This document shows positions 8,088-14,546 of a DNA stretch of 23,901 nucleotides, piece after piece; position 1 is the stretch's first letter, and each line of letters opens with the position of its first letter. Source of the DNA: Candidatus Omnitrophota bacterium (GTDB lineage: Bacteria > Omnitrophota > Gorgyraeia > Gygaellales > Profunditerraquicolaceae); the NCBI GenBank assembly GCA_016938245.1, contig JAFGUY010000028.1, positions 1 through 23,901 of the forward strand, written 5' to 3'. Position numbers and translations under genes: made by a program. Under the pieces are notes generated by a model. The model was given only the letters and a program-made list of their open reading frames with translations. It was not told the DNA's origin and ran no database searches.

Positions 8088-8095
8088 GAGAAAAA

Positions 8096-9373
8096 TTAAA
8101 TTAATGGGTCCATATAAAGAGCCGGGTGTTTGGCCTTTGATAAGAAACTTAATAGCTCTTCTAATGTTCCGGCAACCCCTTCATCCGCAATCTGTTCCAA
8201 TAAATCAGGCTCACCGATATCCCGGGCGATACTGCTTAGTCTCTCTGCTAATAACCCCTTTAATTCCTTAGGCATCCAAACTAAACGCTTAATACCTCCT
8301 TCAGCTAAAATAAACTTCCTGCTTAAGATATAGAGATTACTTATGCCTAAGAATCCGGGTGTCTGCACCCCTGTGCCTACTGGTTCGGCTAAAGCCTTAA
8401 AACTTATACCTAAAGGAGTTAAACCGGGATAATTACGGCTTACTACCATTACCCCGTTAGCCTCAGGGACAACCGCAACAATAGACTCCAAAAGAGCGCT
8501 TGATGACATAGGGGAATCTATAAGAGAATAAATGCTGACCTTTTTTATGTTTCTATTTGACTTTTCCTTTACAAATTTATTTACGTTCCCCCATTGGCCT
8601 AACCTTTTATCCAAAACCCTTCCCTTTAATATGGGCTGATTCGGCCCCGTCGGAACAATTTCAAAGGATGCTTTTGCATCTAACCATGAATAGGCACCGC
8701 ATAAACCTGTCCGCTCGGGAGTAATAATACATACATGATTGGGTGCAAGCGACTGGCAGATAAGGCAGGAATAATAAGTATCTACGCTTTCATCAGTCTT
8801 CCCGCTTAAACGTTTATCGCGCGCAGCAAAAACTTTTCTTGCATCGCCAAGGAGCCTTTCAACATCCTCTTTCTTTGTGTAAATTCTGACTTCTACTTTA
8901 TCTACGATCGCGCTATATTCCTTATGCAGCATAGCGGACAATATAATTCCTATATGTTTTAACCTAAACCCTTTTAAGTAAACATTCCGACTTACCCTGA
9001 TCGAACTTGTATCCCTTTGCCCGGAATGCATTACTCCAAAAGCATAATTTATAAAACGGTGAATATGGCGTTCTAATACCGGCTCAAAATCATTTTGCAT
9101 CTTACGCCCATATACATTAATAATAACAGCCAATGGGAAAGAGCTGCTTAAACCGTCTAATTGGTCTATATCAGGACCGATTACCTCGATATCCCAGTCA
9201 TTTATTTCGTCCTCTTTTTTAGAAGTTAAAAGCTCAAAAGATAAGCCGGCTTCTCCTCCAAATTCAACTTGCAGGTCTTCTCTTCTAACCCTCTCTCCTT
9301 CAAACTCAAACGAATATGGGACAGGTATATCAACTGAAGCACTAGATTGTTCCGGGGGAATAAACCTTGGCAT
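8096..9373 (-). CDS. Acetyl-CoA synthase homologue (AcsB/CdhC), short form, lacking the distal-nickel Cys-Gly-Cys
   Basis: Canonical ACS joins a methyl group from the corrinoid protein, CO and CoA into acetyl-CoA at the A-cluster, a [4Fe-4S] bridged to two nickel ions. This 425-residue protein is clearly in the family. It has the GERVRREDLQVEFGG start, SCLICQSLAPNHVCIITPER, PTGPNQPI, VQTPGFLGIS and ILAEGGIKRLVWMPKELK. The cluster ligands are present as C-x2-C-x8-C-x9-C (Cys203, 206, 215, 225), the same spacing as Cys506/509/518/528 of Moorella ACS. Exactly 67 residues further, where Moorella has Cys595-Gly596-Cys597 for the distal Ni, it has Ser292-Ala293-Leu294 (8492-8500). Phe512 next to the proximal Ni is Leu. 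The roughly 300-residue N-terminal domain of bacterial AcsB is absent, as in archaeal CdhC. A Shine-Dalgarno (AAGGAAGA) precedes the ATG, and the gene overlaps the oxidoreductase by 32 bases. No CODH or corrinoid protein gene is in the window. Family is certain; catalytic activity is doubtful, so I give no acsB symbol. Confidence 0.93.
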   Translation of the reverse strand: MPRFIPPEQSSASVDIPVPYSFEFEGERVRREDLQVEFGGEAGLSFELLTSKKEDEINDWDIEVIGPDIDQLDGLSSSFPLAVIINVYGRKMQNDFEPVLERHIHRFINYAFGVMHSGQRDTSSIRVSRNVYLKGFRLKHIGIILSAMLHKEYSAIVDKVEVRIYTKKEDVERLLGDARKVFAARDKRLSGKTDESVDTYYSCLICQSLAPNHVCIITPERTGLCGAYSWLDAKASFEIVPTGPNQPILKGRVLDKRLGQWGNVNKFVKEKSNRNIKKVSIYSLIDSPMSSSALLESIVAVVPEANGVMVVSRNYPGLTPLGISFKALAEPVGTGVQTPGFLGISNLYILSRKFILAEGGIKRLVWMPKELKGLLAERLSSIARDIGEPDLLEQIADEGVAGTLEELLSFLSKAKHPALYMDPLI

Positions 9374-10238
9374 CTCTGGAATCTTCCTTATCTAATCTAT
9401 TAATTATATTATCTGCCAGCATCAGGCTTATCACAACACTATCTTTACGCACAACGCTGCCGCAGGCAAAAATATTATCATGATTAGTAGCCATCCAGCC
9501 ATTTACAATCACAAAATCATCCTGAACAAGAATATCCGTATCTTTTAGGAAATCGATATTTGATTTATAGTCATCCATGAACAGAACCGCGCACACGCCT
9601 AAGGCCTTACCGCTTTTAAGCTTAACTGCCTGAATCTCTCCTTCGCCTATTACCTCTGACAAACAATCACTGATAATCTCTGTTTTTGGGGGTATATCCG
9701 AAGAGTCAAAAGTTGTACGGCTTAAGACTTTTACCTCAACGCCGTATTTCTCTAAGATTGCCTCTGCTATCTTTAGGGAAAGGCTATTACTGCCGACGAT
9801 ACAAACCGGATGCGCTATATAGCGCTTAAGGAGTTCTTTTGCATCATCTAAAACATAAAGACGGTACGCACCTTCTTTTCTGGCTCCAGGGATATCAGGA
9901 ATAACAGGACTTCTTCCAGAGGCAATTACTAAAATATTATAATCAATACTCCCTTTGTCCTTAAAATAAACCGAGCCTTTTTGAGTATTAAGGCTCTTAA
10001 CTTTCTTATTCTTTATAAAGTTTATATCCCGCTTTAGGTAATCATCTTCGCTGCATAAAAAAATATCTTTTTCCTCTATTGTACCGCTTATAAAATCTGC
10101 CAACTTTAAGTGGTCGTAAGCCGGATAACCTTCTTCGCTGATTAAGGTTATCTTGCATCCTTTATGCTTATCTCTTATTTTTAGAGCAATATTGTGACCG
10201 GAAACCGAAGCGCCGATAATAACGATATGATTAATCAT
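9342..10238 (-). CDS. Small FAD/NAD(P)-dependent oxidoreductase of the C1 cluster
   Basis: The 298-residue protein has the two-dinucleotide-binding-domain flavoprotein fold, related to nitrite/rubredoxin reductase-type pyridine nucleotide-disulphide oxidoreductases. The N-terminal FAD site is HIVIIGASVSGHNIALKI (GxSxxG, 9-14), followed by NILVIASGRSPVIPDIPGA. The second nucleotide site is VCIVGSNSLSLKIAEAIL (about 146-162), with Ser in place of the last Gly. The usual C-terminal 'AxGD' that binds the FAD ribityl chain reads IFACGSVV, so the Asp is Ser. There is no CxxC redox pair and no C-terminal dimerisation domain. It overlaps metF as ATGA and the ACS homologue by 32 bases. By position it could pass electrons between NAD(P)H and MetF; FNOR-like flavoproteins are known beside some CODH/ACS genes. 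Substrate is unknown. Confidence 0.8.
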   Translation of the reverse strand: MINHIVIIGASVSGHNIALKIRDKHKGCKITLISEEGYPAYDHLKLADFISGTIEEKDIFLCSEDDYLKRDINFIKNKKVKSLNTQKGSVYFKDKGSIDYNILVIASGRSPVIPDIPGARKEGAYRLYVLDDAKELLKRYIAHPVCIVGSNSLSLKIAEAILEKYGVEVKVLSRTTFDSSDIPPKTEIISDCLSEVIGEGEIQAVKLKSGKALGVCAVLFMDDYKSNIDFLKDTDILVQDDFVIVNGWMATNHDNIFACGSVVRKDSVVISLMLADNIINRLDKEDSRDAKVYSPGTI

Positions 10239-11104
10239 AAAAGTGCGGCATCTAAGACCTCTGGTACGAGTTTACCCCAGCCGATAGGCATGATATGCAC
10301 CCCTGCGGATAAAGGTTTTAATTCCTTTATAATACGCGAGGCAATCTCAACAGACTTCTTAGGTTTATCCTTTGCATCCCCGATTTCTTTTATTAAACCT
10401 TCAGGGACGGATACTCCGGCTACATTCTTATTCATATATTCAGCCATGCCCGCAGACTTCAGCAAAACTATCCCCGCTATAATTTTAGCCTTAAGGTGCC
10501 TTACTTTATTTAAAAAACTCTCGAATGTCTTTATATCAAATACTGCCTGGGTCTGAAAGAATACGGCACCGGCAGCAATCTTCTTTTCCATCTTTATAAT
10601 CTCAGGCTCTAAAGGGTCTGCGCCCGGGTTAACTACTGCGCCCAGACAAAATTTAGGAGGATTGCCGGTTAGCCGATTCCCTCTTAAATCAAAACCTTCC
10701 TGGAGCCTATTAGCTGCCTGCAATAACTGAATAGAATCTAAGTCGAAAACGGGCTTAGCGTCAGGATGATCTCCTGAGATAGTATGGTCTCCGGTTAATA
10801 TTAAAACATTCTCAATGCCTAATACGGCCGCAGATAAAAGATCTGATTGCAGTGCCAGACGGTTTCTATCGCGGCAGGTTAACTGATATACCGGCTCAAA
10901 TCCGTTTTGCTTTAAAAGTCCGGAGACGGTTAGGGAACCGAGGCGCATTACGGAATTCTGCAAATCCGTAACATTAATTGCATCAACCCGGTTACGTAGA
11001 AGTTCAGCATCTTTAAGGATCTGATTAACTTCAATCCCTTTAGGGGGCCCGACTTCAGAAGTCAACAAAAACTTGCCAGATTGTAATTTTTCTTTAAAAG
11101 TCAT
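10235..11104 (-). CDS. metF: 5,10-Methylenetetrahydrofolate reductase
   Basis: Reduces methylene-THF to methyl-THF, the methyl donor for the corrinoid protein in the Wood-Ljungdahl pathway and for methionine synthase. The 289 residues form a single TIM-barrel MTHFR with no regulatory extension. Visible landmarks are LLTSEVGPPKGIEV with the active-site Glu17, VYQLTCRDRNRLALQSDLL, LILTGDHTISGDHP with Asp106 (equivalent to E. coli Asp120 near the flavin), FCLGAVVNPGADP, GAVFFQTQAVFD, GIVLLKSAGMAEYMN and the C-terminal GVHIMPIGW. It overlaps folD and the oxidoreductase by ATGA at each end. The MetV-like zinc protein that partners MetF in many acetogens is not adjacent; the flavoprotein gene takes that place. 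Direction in vivo (reductive or oxidative) cannot be read from the sequence. Confidence 0.95.
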   Translation of the reverse strand: MTFKEKLQSGKFLLTSEVGPPKGIEVNQILKDAELLRNRVDAINVTDLQNSVMRLGSLTVSGLLKQNGFEPVYQLTCRDRNRLALQSDLLSAAVLGIENVLILTGDHTISGDHPDAKPVFDLDSIQLLQAANRLQEGFDLRGNRLTGNPPKFCLGAVVNPGADPLEPEIIKMEKKIAAGAVFFQTQAVFDIKTFESFLNKVRHLKAKIIAGIVLLKSAGMAEYMNKNVAGVSVPEGLIKEIGDAKDKPKKSVEIASRIIKELKPLSAGVHIMPIGWGKLVPEVLDAALL

Positions 11105-11958
11105 ACATATTCTCCGGATTGTTGTGATTTAATCGCTTCAATTAAATTACGCATAAGCATGACTACAGTCAGAGGGCCAACCCCTCCGGGCACAGGAGTA
11201 ATATAAGCAGCTCTTTTCTCTGCAGCCGTAAATTCAACATCTCCTACGATATTATCCCCTACGCGGTTAATCCCTACGTCGATAACCACTGAACCTTCCT
11301 TAACCCATGCCCCTTTAATCAAGCCCGGGCATCCCACGGCAACGATTAAAATTTCTGCCCTCTTTACATGCCCCTCTAATTTCCCGGCCTTACTCGTTCC
11401 TATATGGCATACCGTAACCGTAGCAAATCTCTCAAGTAAAAGAAGGGCTAAGGGTTTACCTACAATTTCGCTATGGCCGACTATTACAGCTTCTTTACCG
11501 TATAAATCAACTCCGCTTGCTAAGATTAATTCCATTACCGCATAAGCTGTGCAAGGAATAAGCCTTGAACCGCCAAAAATTAATTTGCCGATGTTTCCGG
11601 GATGGATCCCTTCGATATCTTTCCCCGGATCGATAAAACTGCTAAGTTTCTTATAATCTACCTGCGCAGGAACAGGATTCTGAATAATGATACCGTGTAC
11701 TGACTTGTTGGTATTTAACTTTTTGATAAAATCCAGCAGGTGGGTTTCAGTAGTATTGGCTTTAAGATTATGCGGCTGGTATTCGATGCCTAATTCTTGC
11801 GCCACTCTGGCCTGAGATTTAGAATAACTGACCGCGCCCGGATCATCTCCCATCATTACGCTAGCTAATACAGGCTTAACCCTTAAGCTTAAGGCCTGCT
11901 CCCTTATCTCTTCTTTTATTCTTTCGGCAATAGGTTTACCCTCTAATAATTTTGCCAA
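11101..11958 (-). CDS. folD: Methylenetetrahydrofolate dehydrogenase FolD, probably without cyclohydrolase activity
   Basis: FolD usually has two activities: NAD(P)-linked methylene-THF dehydrogenase and methenyl-THF cyclohydrolase. The 285 residues align with E. coli FolD without gaps in the active site. Tyr45 matches Tyr50 and Gln93 (IIQNPVP) matches Gln98. However, the catalytic Lys54 is Gln49 (SYSKSQARVAQELG) and Asp121 is Glu116 (GKDIEGIHP). The Rossmann segment AVIVGHSEIVGKPLALLLL (about 157-175) and AYITPVPGGVGPLTV (about 251-265) are intact. In the family, loss of this Lys removes the cyclohydrolase while dehydrogenase can remain, and the adjacent fchA would supply the lost step. The start is TTG with GGAGG six bases upstream. 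The gene overlaps fchA by 23 bases and metF by ATGA. Confidence 0.95.
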   Translation of the reverse strand: MAKLLEGKPIAERIKEEIREQALSLRVKPVLASVMMGDDPGAVSYSKSQARVAQELGIEYQPHNLKANTTETHLLDFIKKLNTNKSVHGIIIQNPVPAQVDYKKLSSFIDPGKDIEGIHPGNIGKLIFGGSRLIPCTAYAVMELILASGVDLYGKEAVIVGHSEIVGKPLALLLLERFATVTVCHIGTSKAGKLEGHVKRAEILIVAVGCPGLIKGAWVKEGSVVIDVGINRVGDNIVGDVEFTAAEKRAAYITPVPGGVGPLTVVMLMRNLIEAIKSQQSGEYV

Positions 11959-12496
11959 CTCTCTCCTCCACTTGCGCCCTTATCTTTCTAATCATCCTGT
12001 TTTTTTGCCTAAGCTCTTTTGCAACTTCCCTAGAAAGATTTTTATCATTCATGCTTTTTAGGTTAACCTCGATATTAAAGCAAGCCGAGGAAAAACCGGC
12101 TTCGAATAAAACTGCGGCAATAGCAGCATCACTAACCAAATTTATATTCCCCTGCCGTATAAGTATGGGGCATAACTTTATCCCTTCAAAGCAAAGCCGG
12201 GAAACCATAAAAGGGACATTAAAGGCATCTCTTATATTCTTAGATTCATAAGCGACAGCATCTAAATCTACCAGCCGCAAGAATTCTTTTCTTAAAGACT
12301 CCGACTTATCTAACACCTTCCTAAGTTTCTTCTCGTACTTAAGGTATCGGGGGTTACCTAATGTAAAATTAACCACCATGCTTACCAACGCTGCGGCAGA
12401 GGCAGCGCAAAGAGCAGAAGATGAGCCTCCTCCGGGAACAGGAAGCTTTGCTGCCAGCTGATTGAGGTAATCTTTAATTGCCGTATTCTTATACAT
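11936..12496 (-). CDS. fchA: Methenyltetrahydrofolate cyclohydrolase FchA (cyclodeaminase family)
   Basis: Interconverts 10-formyl-THF and methenyl-THF. The 186-residue, mostly helical protein belongs to the formiminotransferase-cyclodeaminase C-terminal family. The signature KLPVPGGGSSSALCAASAAA (PGGGS at 21-25) is followed by LVDLDAVAYESKNIRDAF and by the conserved late segment IRQGNINLVSDAAIAAVLFE. The absence of a formiminotransferase domain and the position beside folD and metF favour FchA over histidine-degrading cyclodeaminase. I chose the ATG at 12494-12496, one base after the yraN stop. An ATG 12 codons upstream (12532) is inside yraN and has no Shine-Dalgarno. GGAGG lies 14 bases before the chosen start, which is rather far. 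No formate-THF ligase (fhs) is in the window. Confidence 0.9.
   Translation of the reverse strand: MYKNTAIKDYLNQLAAKLPVPGGGSSSALCAASAAALVSMVVNFTLGNPRYLKYEKKLRKVLDKSESLRKEFLRLVDLDAVAYESKNIRDAFNVPFMVSRLCFEGIKLCPILIRQGNINLVSDAAIAAVLFEAGFSSACFNIEVNLKSMNDKNLSREVAKELRQKNRMIRKIRAQVEERVGKIIRG
11963..11969 (-). promoter_or_regulatory. Shine-Dalgarno supporting the TTG start of folD
   Basis: GGAGGAG on the minus strand, with GGAGG ending six bases before the TTG at 11956-11958. No ATG is available nearby, so this site is the main support for the non-ATG start. Confidence 0.8.
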
Positions 12497-12497
12497 T

Positions 12498-12878
12498 TTA
12501 ATAAATAAACCCTCCGTCAAGTTCGAAGGCATTTTTAATCAAATCTAATTTTGCTTTAAAGCAGGAGGAATCAACAGAAACAACATCAAACCTGGCTTTT
12601 GCATTTAACATTTTTCTTTCTTTAAGAAAGATTATCGCCGCCTTCGCTATCTGCCTTTGCTTTATCCTTGATACAGCTTCTTTTCCTGACCCGAACCTAT
12701 CGCTTGCGCGCGTCTTTACCTCTACAAAACATATCACATCTTGATCTTGCGCTATAATATCTATCTCCCCTAATTTTGTTTTGTAATTAAGGCATATTAT
12801 TTTATATCCGCTGCTCTTTAGAAAATCTAAGGCCAAGTTTTCGCCCCTAGACCCTAAGATGATTTTATCTAAAGGCAT
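12498..12878 (-). CDS. yraN: YraN family (UPF0102) endonuclease-fold protein
   Basis: A 126-residue member of UPF0102, a restriction-endonuclease-like fold of uncertain role; family members are thought to resemble Holliday-junction resolvases. The family pattern is complete: GSRGENLALDFLKSSGYKI, then NYKTKLGEIDIIAQDQDV with the Glu-Ile-Asp metal-binding centre (38-40), FVEVKTR with the Glu-x-Lys pair (about 53-55) and SRIKQRQIAKAAIIFL. The start ATG lies inside the end of rnhB (14-base overlap). yraN next to rnhB, rplS and trmD is a common arrangement in many bacteria. fchA begins right after its stop. Confidence 0.93.
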   Translation of the reverse strand: MPLDKIILGSRGENLALDFLKSSGYKIICLNYKTKLGEIDIIAQDQDVICFVEVKTRASDRFGSGKEAVSRIKQRQIAKAAIIFLKERKMLNAKARFDVVSVDSSCFKAKLDLIKNAFELDGGFIY

Positions 12879-13473
12879 AGGAAAAACTCTTTCTATGGAT
12901 TAAAGACGGACCTATTCTTTTTAAAATACCCCTATGCTCTTTCGTAGGGTAACCTTTATGCCTTTTAAATCCGTAAAGAGGATAAATCTTATCATATTTA
13001 AGCATTATCCTATCGCGGATAACTTTAGCCAATATTGAAGCAGCAGCAATACTTTTAGACTTAGCATCCCCTTTAATAATAGACTTATAGGGATAAGTTA
13101 AATCTAAATCCATATTTCCGTCTACGATAAAATAGACCCCTTTACGGCTTATATTTCCTAATTTGCCGATTAAAGAAATCGCCGCTTTTTTTATGGAAAG
13201 GCGAGTAGCTTCTAAAATATTAATCCGGTCAATTATCTTCTCGCCTATTATTCCTATTCCGCTTACCGAATATTTAGTAATCTCTAAAAACGCCTTTTGC
13301 CGCTCTAGGGAGGTAAGTTTCTTGGAATCGTCTATAAGGTTTTTAAAACTTTTTTTCTTTAAGAAAACAGCGGCCGCAACTACCGGACCGGCTAAAGGCC
13401 CGCGCCCGGCTTCATCCACCCCAATAATAAGATTGTACCCCAGGCGCTTAAGCTTATTTTCATAATAAAGCAT
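12865..13473 (-). CDS. rnhB: Ribonuclease HII
   Basis: Cuts the RNA strand of RNA-DNA hybrids and removes misincorporated ribonucleotides. The 202 residues show the RNase HII pattern: LIIGVDEAGRGPLAGPVVAA with the first two metal ligands Asp20 and Glu21 and the GRG loop, DDSKKLT, YFIVDGNMDL with a further catalytic Asp, GDAKSKSIAAASILAKVIRD, and the late Y/H segment YGFKRHKGYPTKEH. HII (B-type) rather than HIII is supported by the lack of a TBP-like N-terminal domain. A 19-base gap follows rplS, and the 3' end overlaps yraN. Confidence 0.97.
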   Translation of the reverse strand: MLYYENKLKRLGYNLIIGVDEAGRGPLAGPVVAAAVFLKKKSFKNLIDDSKKLTSLERQKAFLEITKYSVSGIGIIGEKIIDRINILEATRLSIKKAAISLIGKLGNISRKGVYFIVDGNMDLDLTYPYKSIIKGDAKSKSIAAASILAKVIRDRIMLKYDKIYPLYGFKRHKGYPTKEHRGILKRIGPSLIHRKSFSYAFR

Positions 13474-13492
13474 TACTTTTAGCTAAGGCTGT

Positions 13493-13849
13493 TTACTCTT
13501 TGCTCTCGCTGCTTGCTATTTTGGTTGCGCGTTTTCCGAATTTACTCCTTAAATAATAAAGCTTTGCGCGTTTTACCTTGCCACTACGGATTAACTCTAT
13601 CCTCTCTATGCTCGGAGAATTGAGAGGAAACACGCGCTCAATCCCTTCGCCGTAAGAGACCTTCCTTATGGTAAAATGTTCCTTTATCCCTGATCCTTCC
13701 TTGGATATAACCACCCCCTCGAAAGGATGGAGCCTAAACTTATCCTTACCTTCGGGAATTCTGGTTAAAATCTTTACCGTATCCCCGACGCTAAAATCAG
13801 GATGGTCTTTTTTAGCAAATTGCGACTCAATTATCTTAATCTTGTCCAT
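13493..13849 (-). CDS. rplS: 50S ribosomal protein L19
   Basis: A large-subunit protein at the interface with the 30S subunit. The 118 residues include the core FSVGDTVKILTRIPEGKDKF, FEGVVISKEGSGIKEHFTIR (variant of the usual GVSVERVF region), VSYGEGIERVFPLNSPSIE and the basic tail KVKRAKLYYLRSKFGKRATK. A perfect Shine-Dalgarno precedes the ATG. It overlaps trmD by 14 bases, the usual trmD-rplS coupling. Confidence 0.97.
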   Translation of the reverse strand: MDKIKIIESQFAKKDHPDFSVGDTVKILTRIPEGKDKFRLHPFEGVVISKEGSGIKEHFTIRKVSYGEGIERVFPLNSPSIERIELIRSGKVKRAKLYYLRSKFGKRATKIASSESKE

Positions 13850-14546
13850 TTTTCCTCCTTAATTTAGGTAGCAAAAGATCTGGCCTGCGTTCCCTTGTCC
13901 TGCTTTCTGCCTCTTTTATTCTCCAAGCCTCTATTCTACTGTGGTCGCCCGATAAAAGCACTTTAGGCACCTCTATTTTACGGAAATTAGAAGGCCGGGT
14001 ATAATGCGGGTGTTCTAATAGATTACCTTCAAATGACTCAAAATTCAAGGAATTTTTATCGCCCAGAACCCCGGGTATAAGCCTTGTAATAGCGTCTATT
14101 AAGACCATTGCCGGAAGTTCCCCTCCGGTTAATACATAATCGCCTATGGAAACCTCGGCATCCGCTAAGTTTTTCCTTACCCTTTCATCTACCCCTTCGT
14201 AATGCCCGCAGATAAGGATAATATTATTAAGCTTAGAGAGCCCCTTAGCAATAGCCTGGGTTAATTTTCTGCCCTGAGGGCAAAGCAGGATCGTCTTTGA
14301 TTCCCTGCCTTTTAACTTAGACTTTATTTTCTCGACACAGTTAAATATCGGCTCAGGCCGCATAACCATGCCTGCACCTCCGCCAAAAGGGCGGTCATCA
14401 ACTTTCCTATGTTTATCTGAAGTATAATCCCGCAAATCGTGAATATGAAATTTAACCTTGCCCTTAGCCTGAGCGCGTTTAATAATAGACTCATTGAGCA
14501 CGGCATCAAACATCTTGGGGAATATTGTAACAACATCAATTATCAT
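13836..14546 (-). CDS. trmD: tRNA (guanine-N1-)-methyltransferase TrmD
   Basis: Methylates G37 at N1 in tRNAs reading CNN codons, preventing +1 frameshifts. The 236 residues have the SPOUT trefoil-knot fold. Landmarks are MIIDVVTIFPKMFDAVLNES, RPFGGGAGMVMRPEP, LCPQGRKLTQ, ICGHYEGVDERV, the knot segment SIGDYVLTGGELPAMVLIDA and LLEHPHYTRPSNF. The Asp in the knot region that acts as general base is present in the SIGDYVL context or just after it. Starts by ATGA overlap with tgt and ends inside rplS. It acts on the anticodon loop, as the queuosine enzymes encoded just upstream do. Confidence 0.97.
   Translation of the reverse strand: MIIDVVTIFPKMFDAVLNESIIKRAQAKGKVKFHIHDLRDYTSDKHRKVDDRPFGGGAGMVMRPEPIFNCVEKIKSKLKGRESKTILLCPQGRKLTQAIAKGLSKLNNIILICGHYEGVDERVRKNLADAEVSIGDYVLTGGELPAMVLIDAITRLIPGVLGDKNSLNFESFEGNLLEHPHYTRPSNFRKIEVPKVLLSGDHSRIEAWRIKEAESRTRERRPDLLLPKLRRKNGQD
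13854..13860 (-). promoter_or_regulatory. Strong Shine-Dalgarno for rplS
   Basis: AAGGAGG on the minus strand, four bases before the rplS ATG and within the 3' end of trmD. A strong site inside an overlap lets the ribosomal protein be made at a higher rate than TrmD from one message. Confidence 0.88.

Noticed and set aside
8480..8530. Frameshift or misread explaining the missing Cys-Gly-Cys in the ACS homologue
   Set aside because: The reading frame is continuous, flanking residues align on both sides without a gap, and three codons differ at once, so a single sequencing error cannot produce it.
12497..12532. Upstream ATG for fchA inside yraN
   Set aside because: No Shine-Dalgarno precedes it and the extra 12 residues have no family match; the ATG right after the yraN stop is preferred, though its GGAGG is rather distant.
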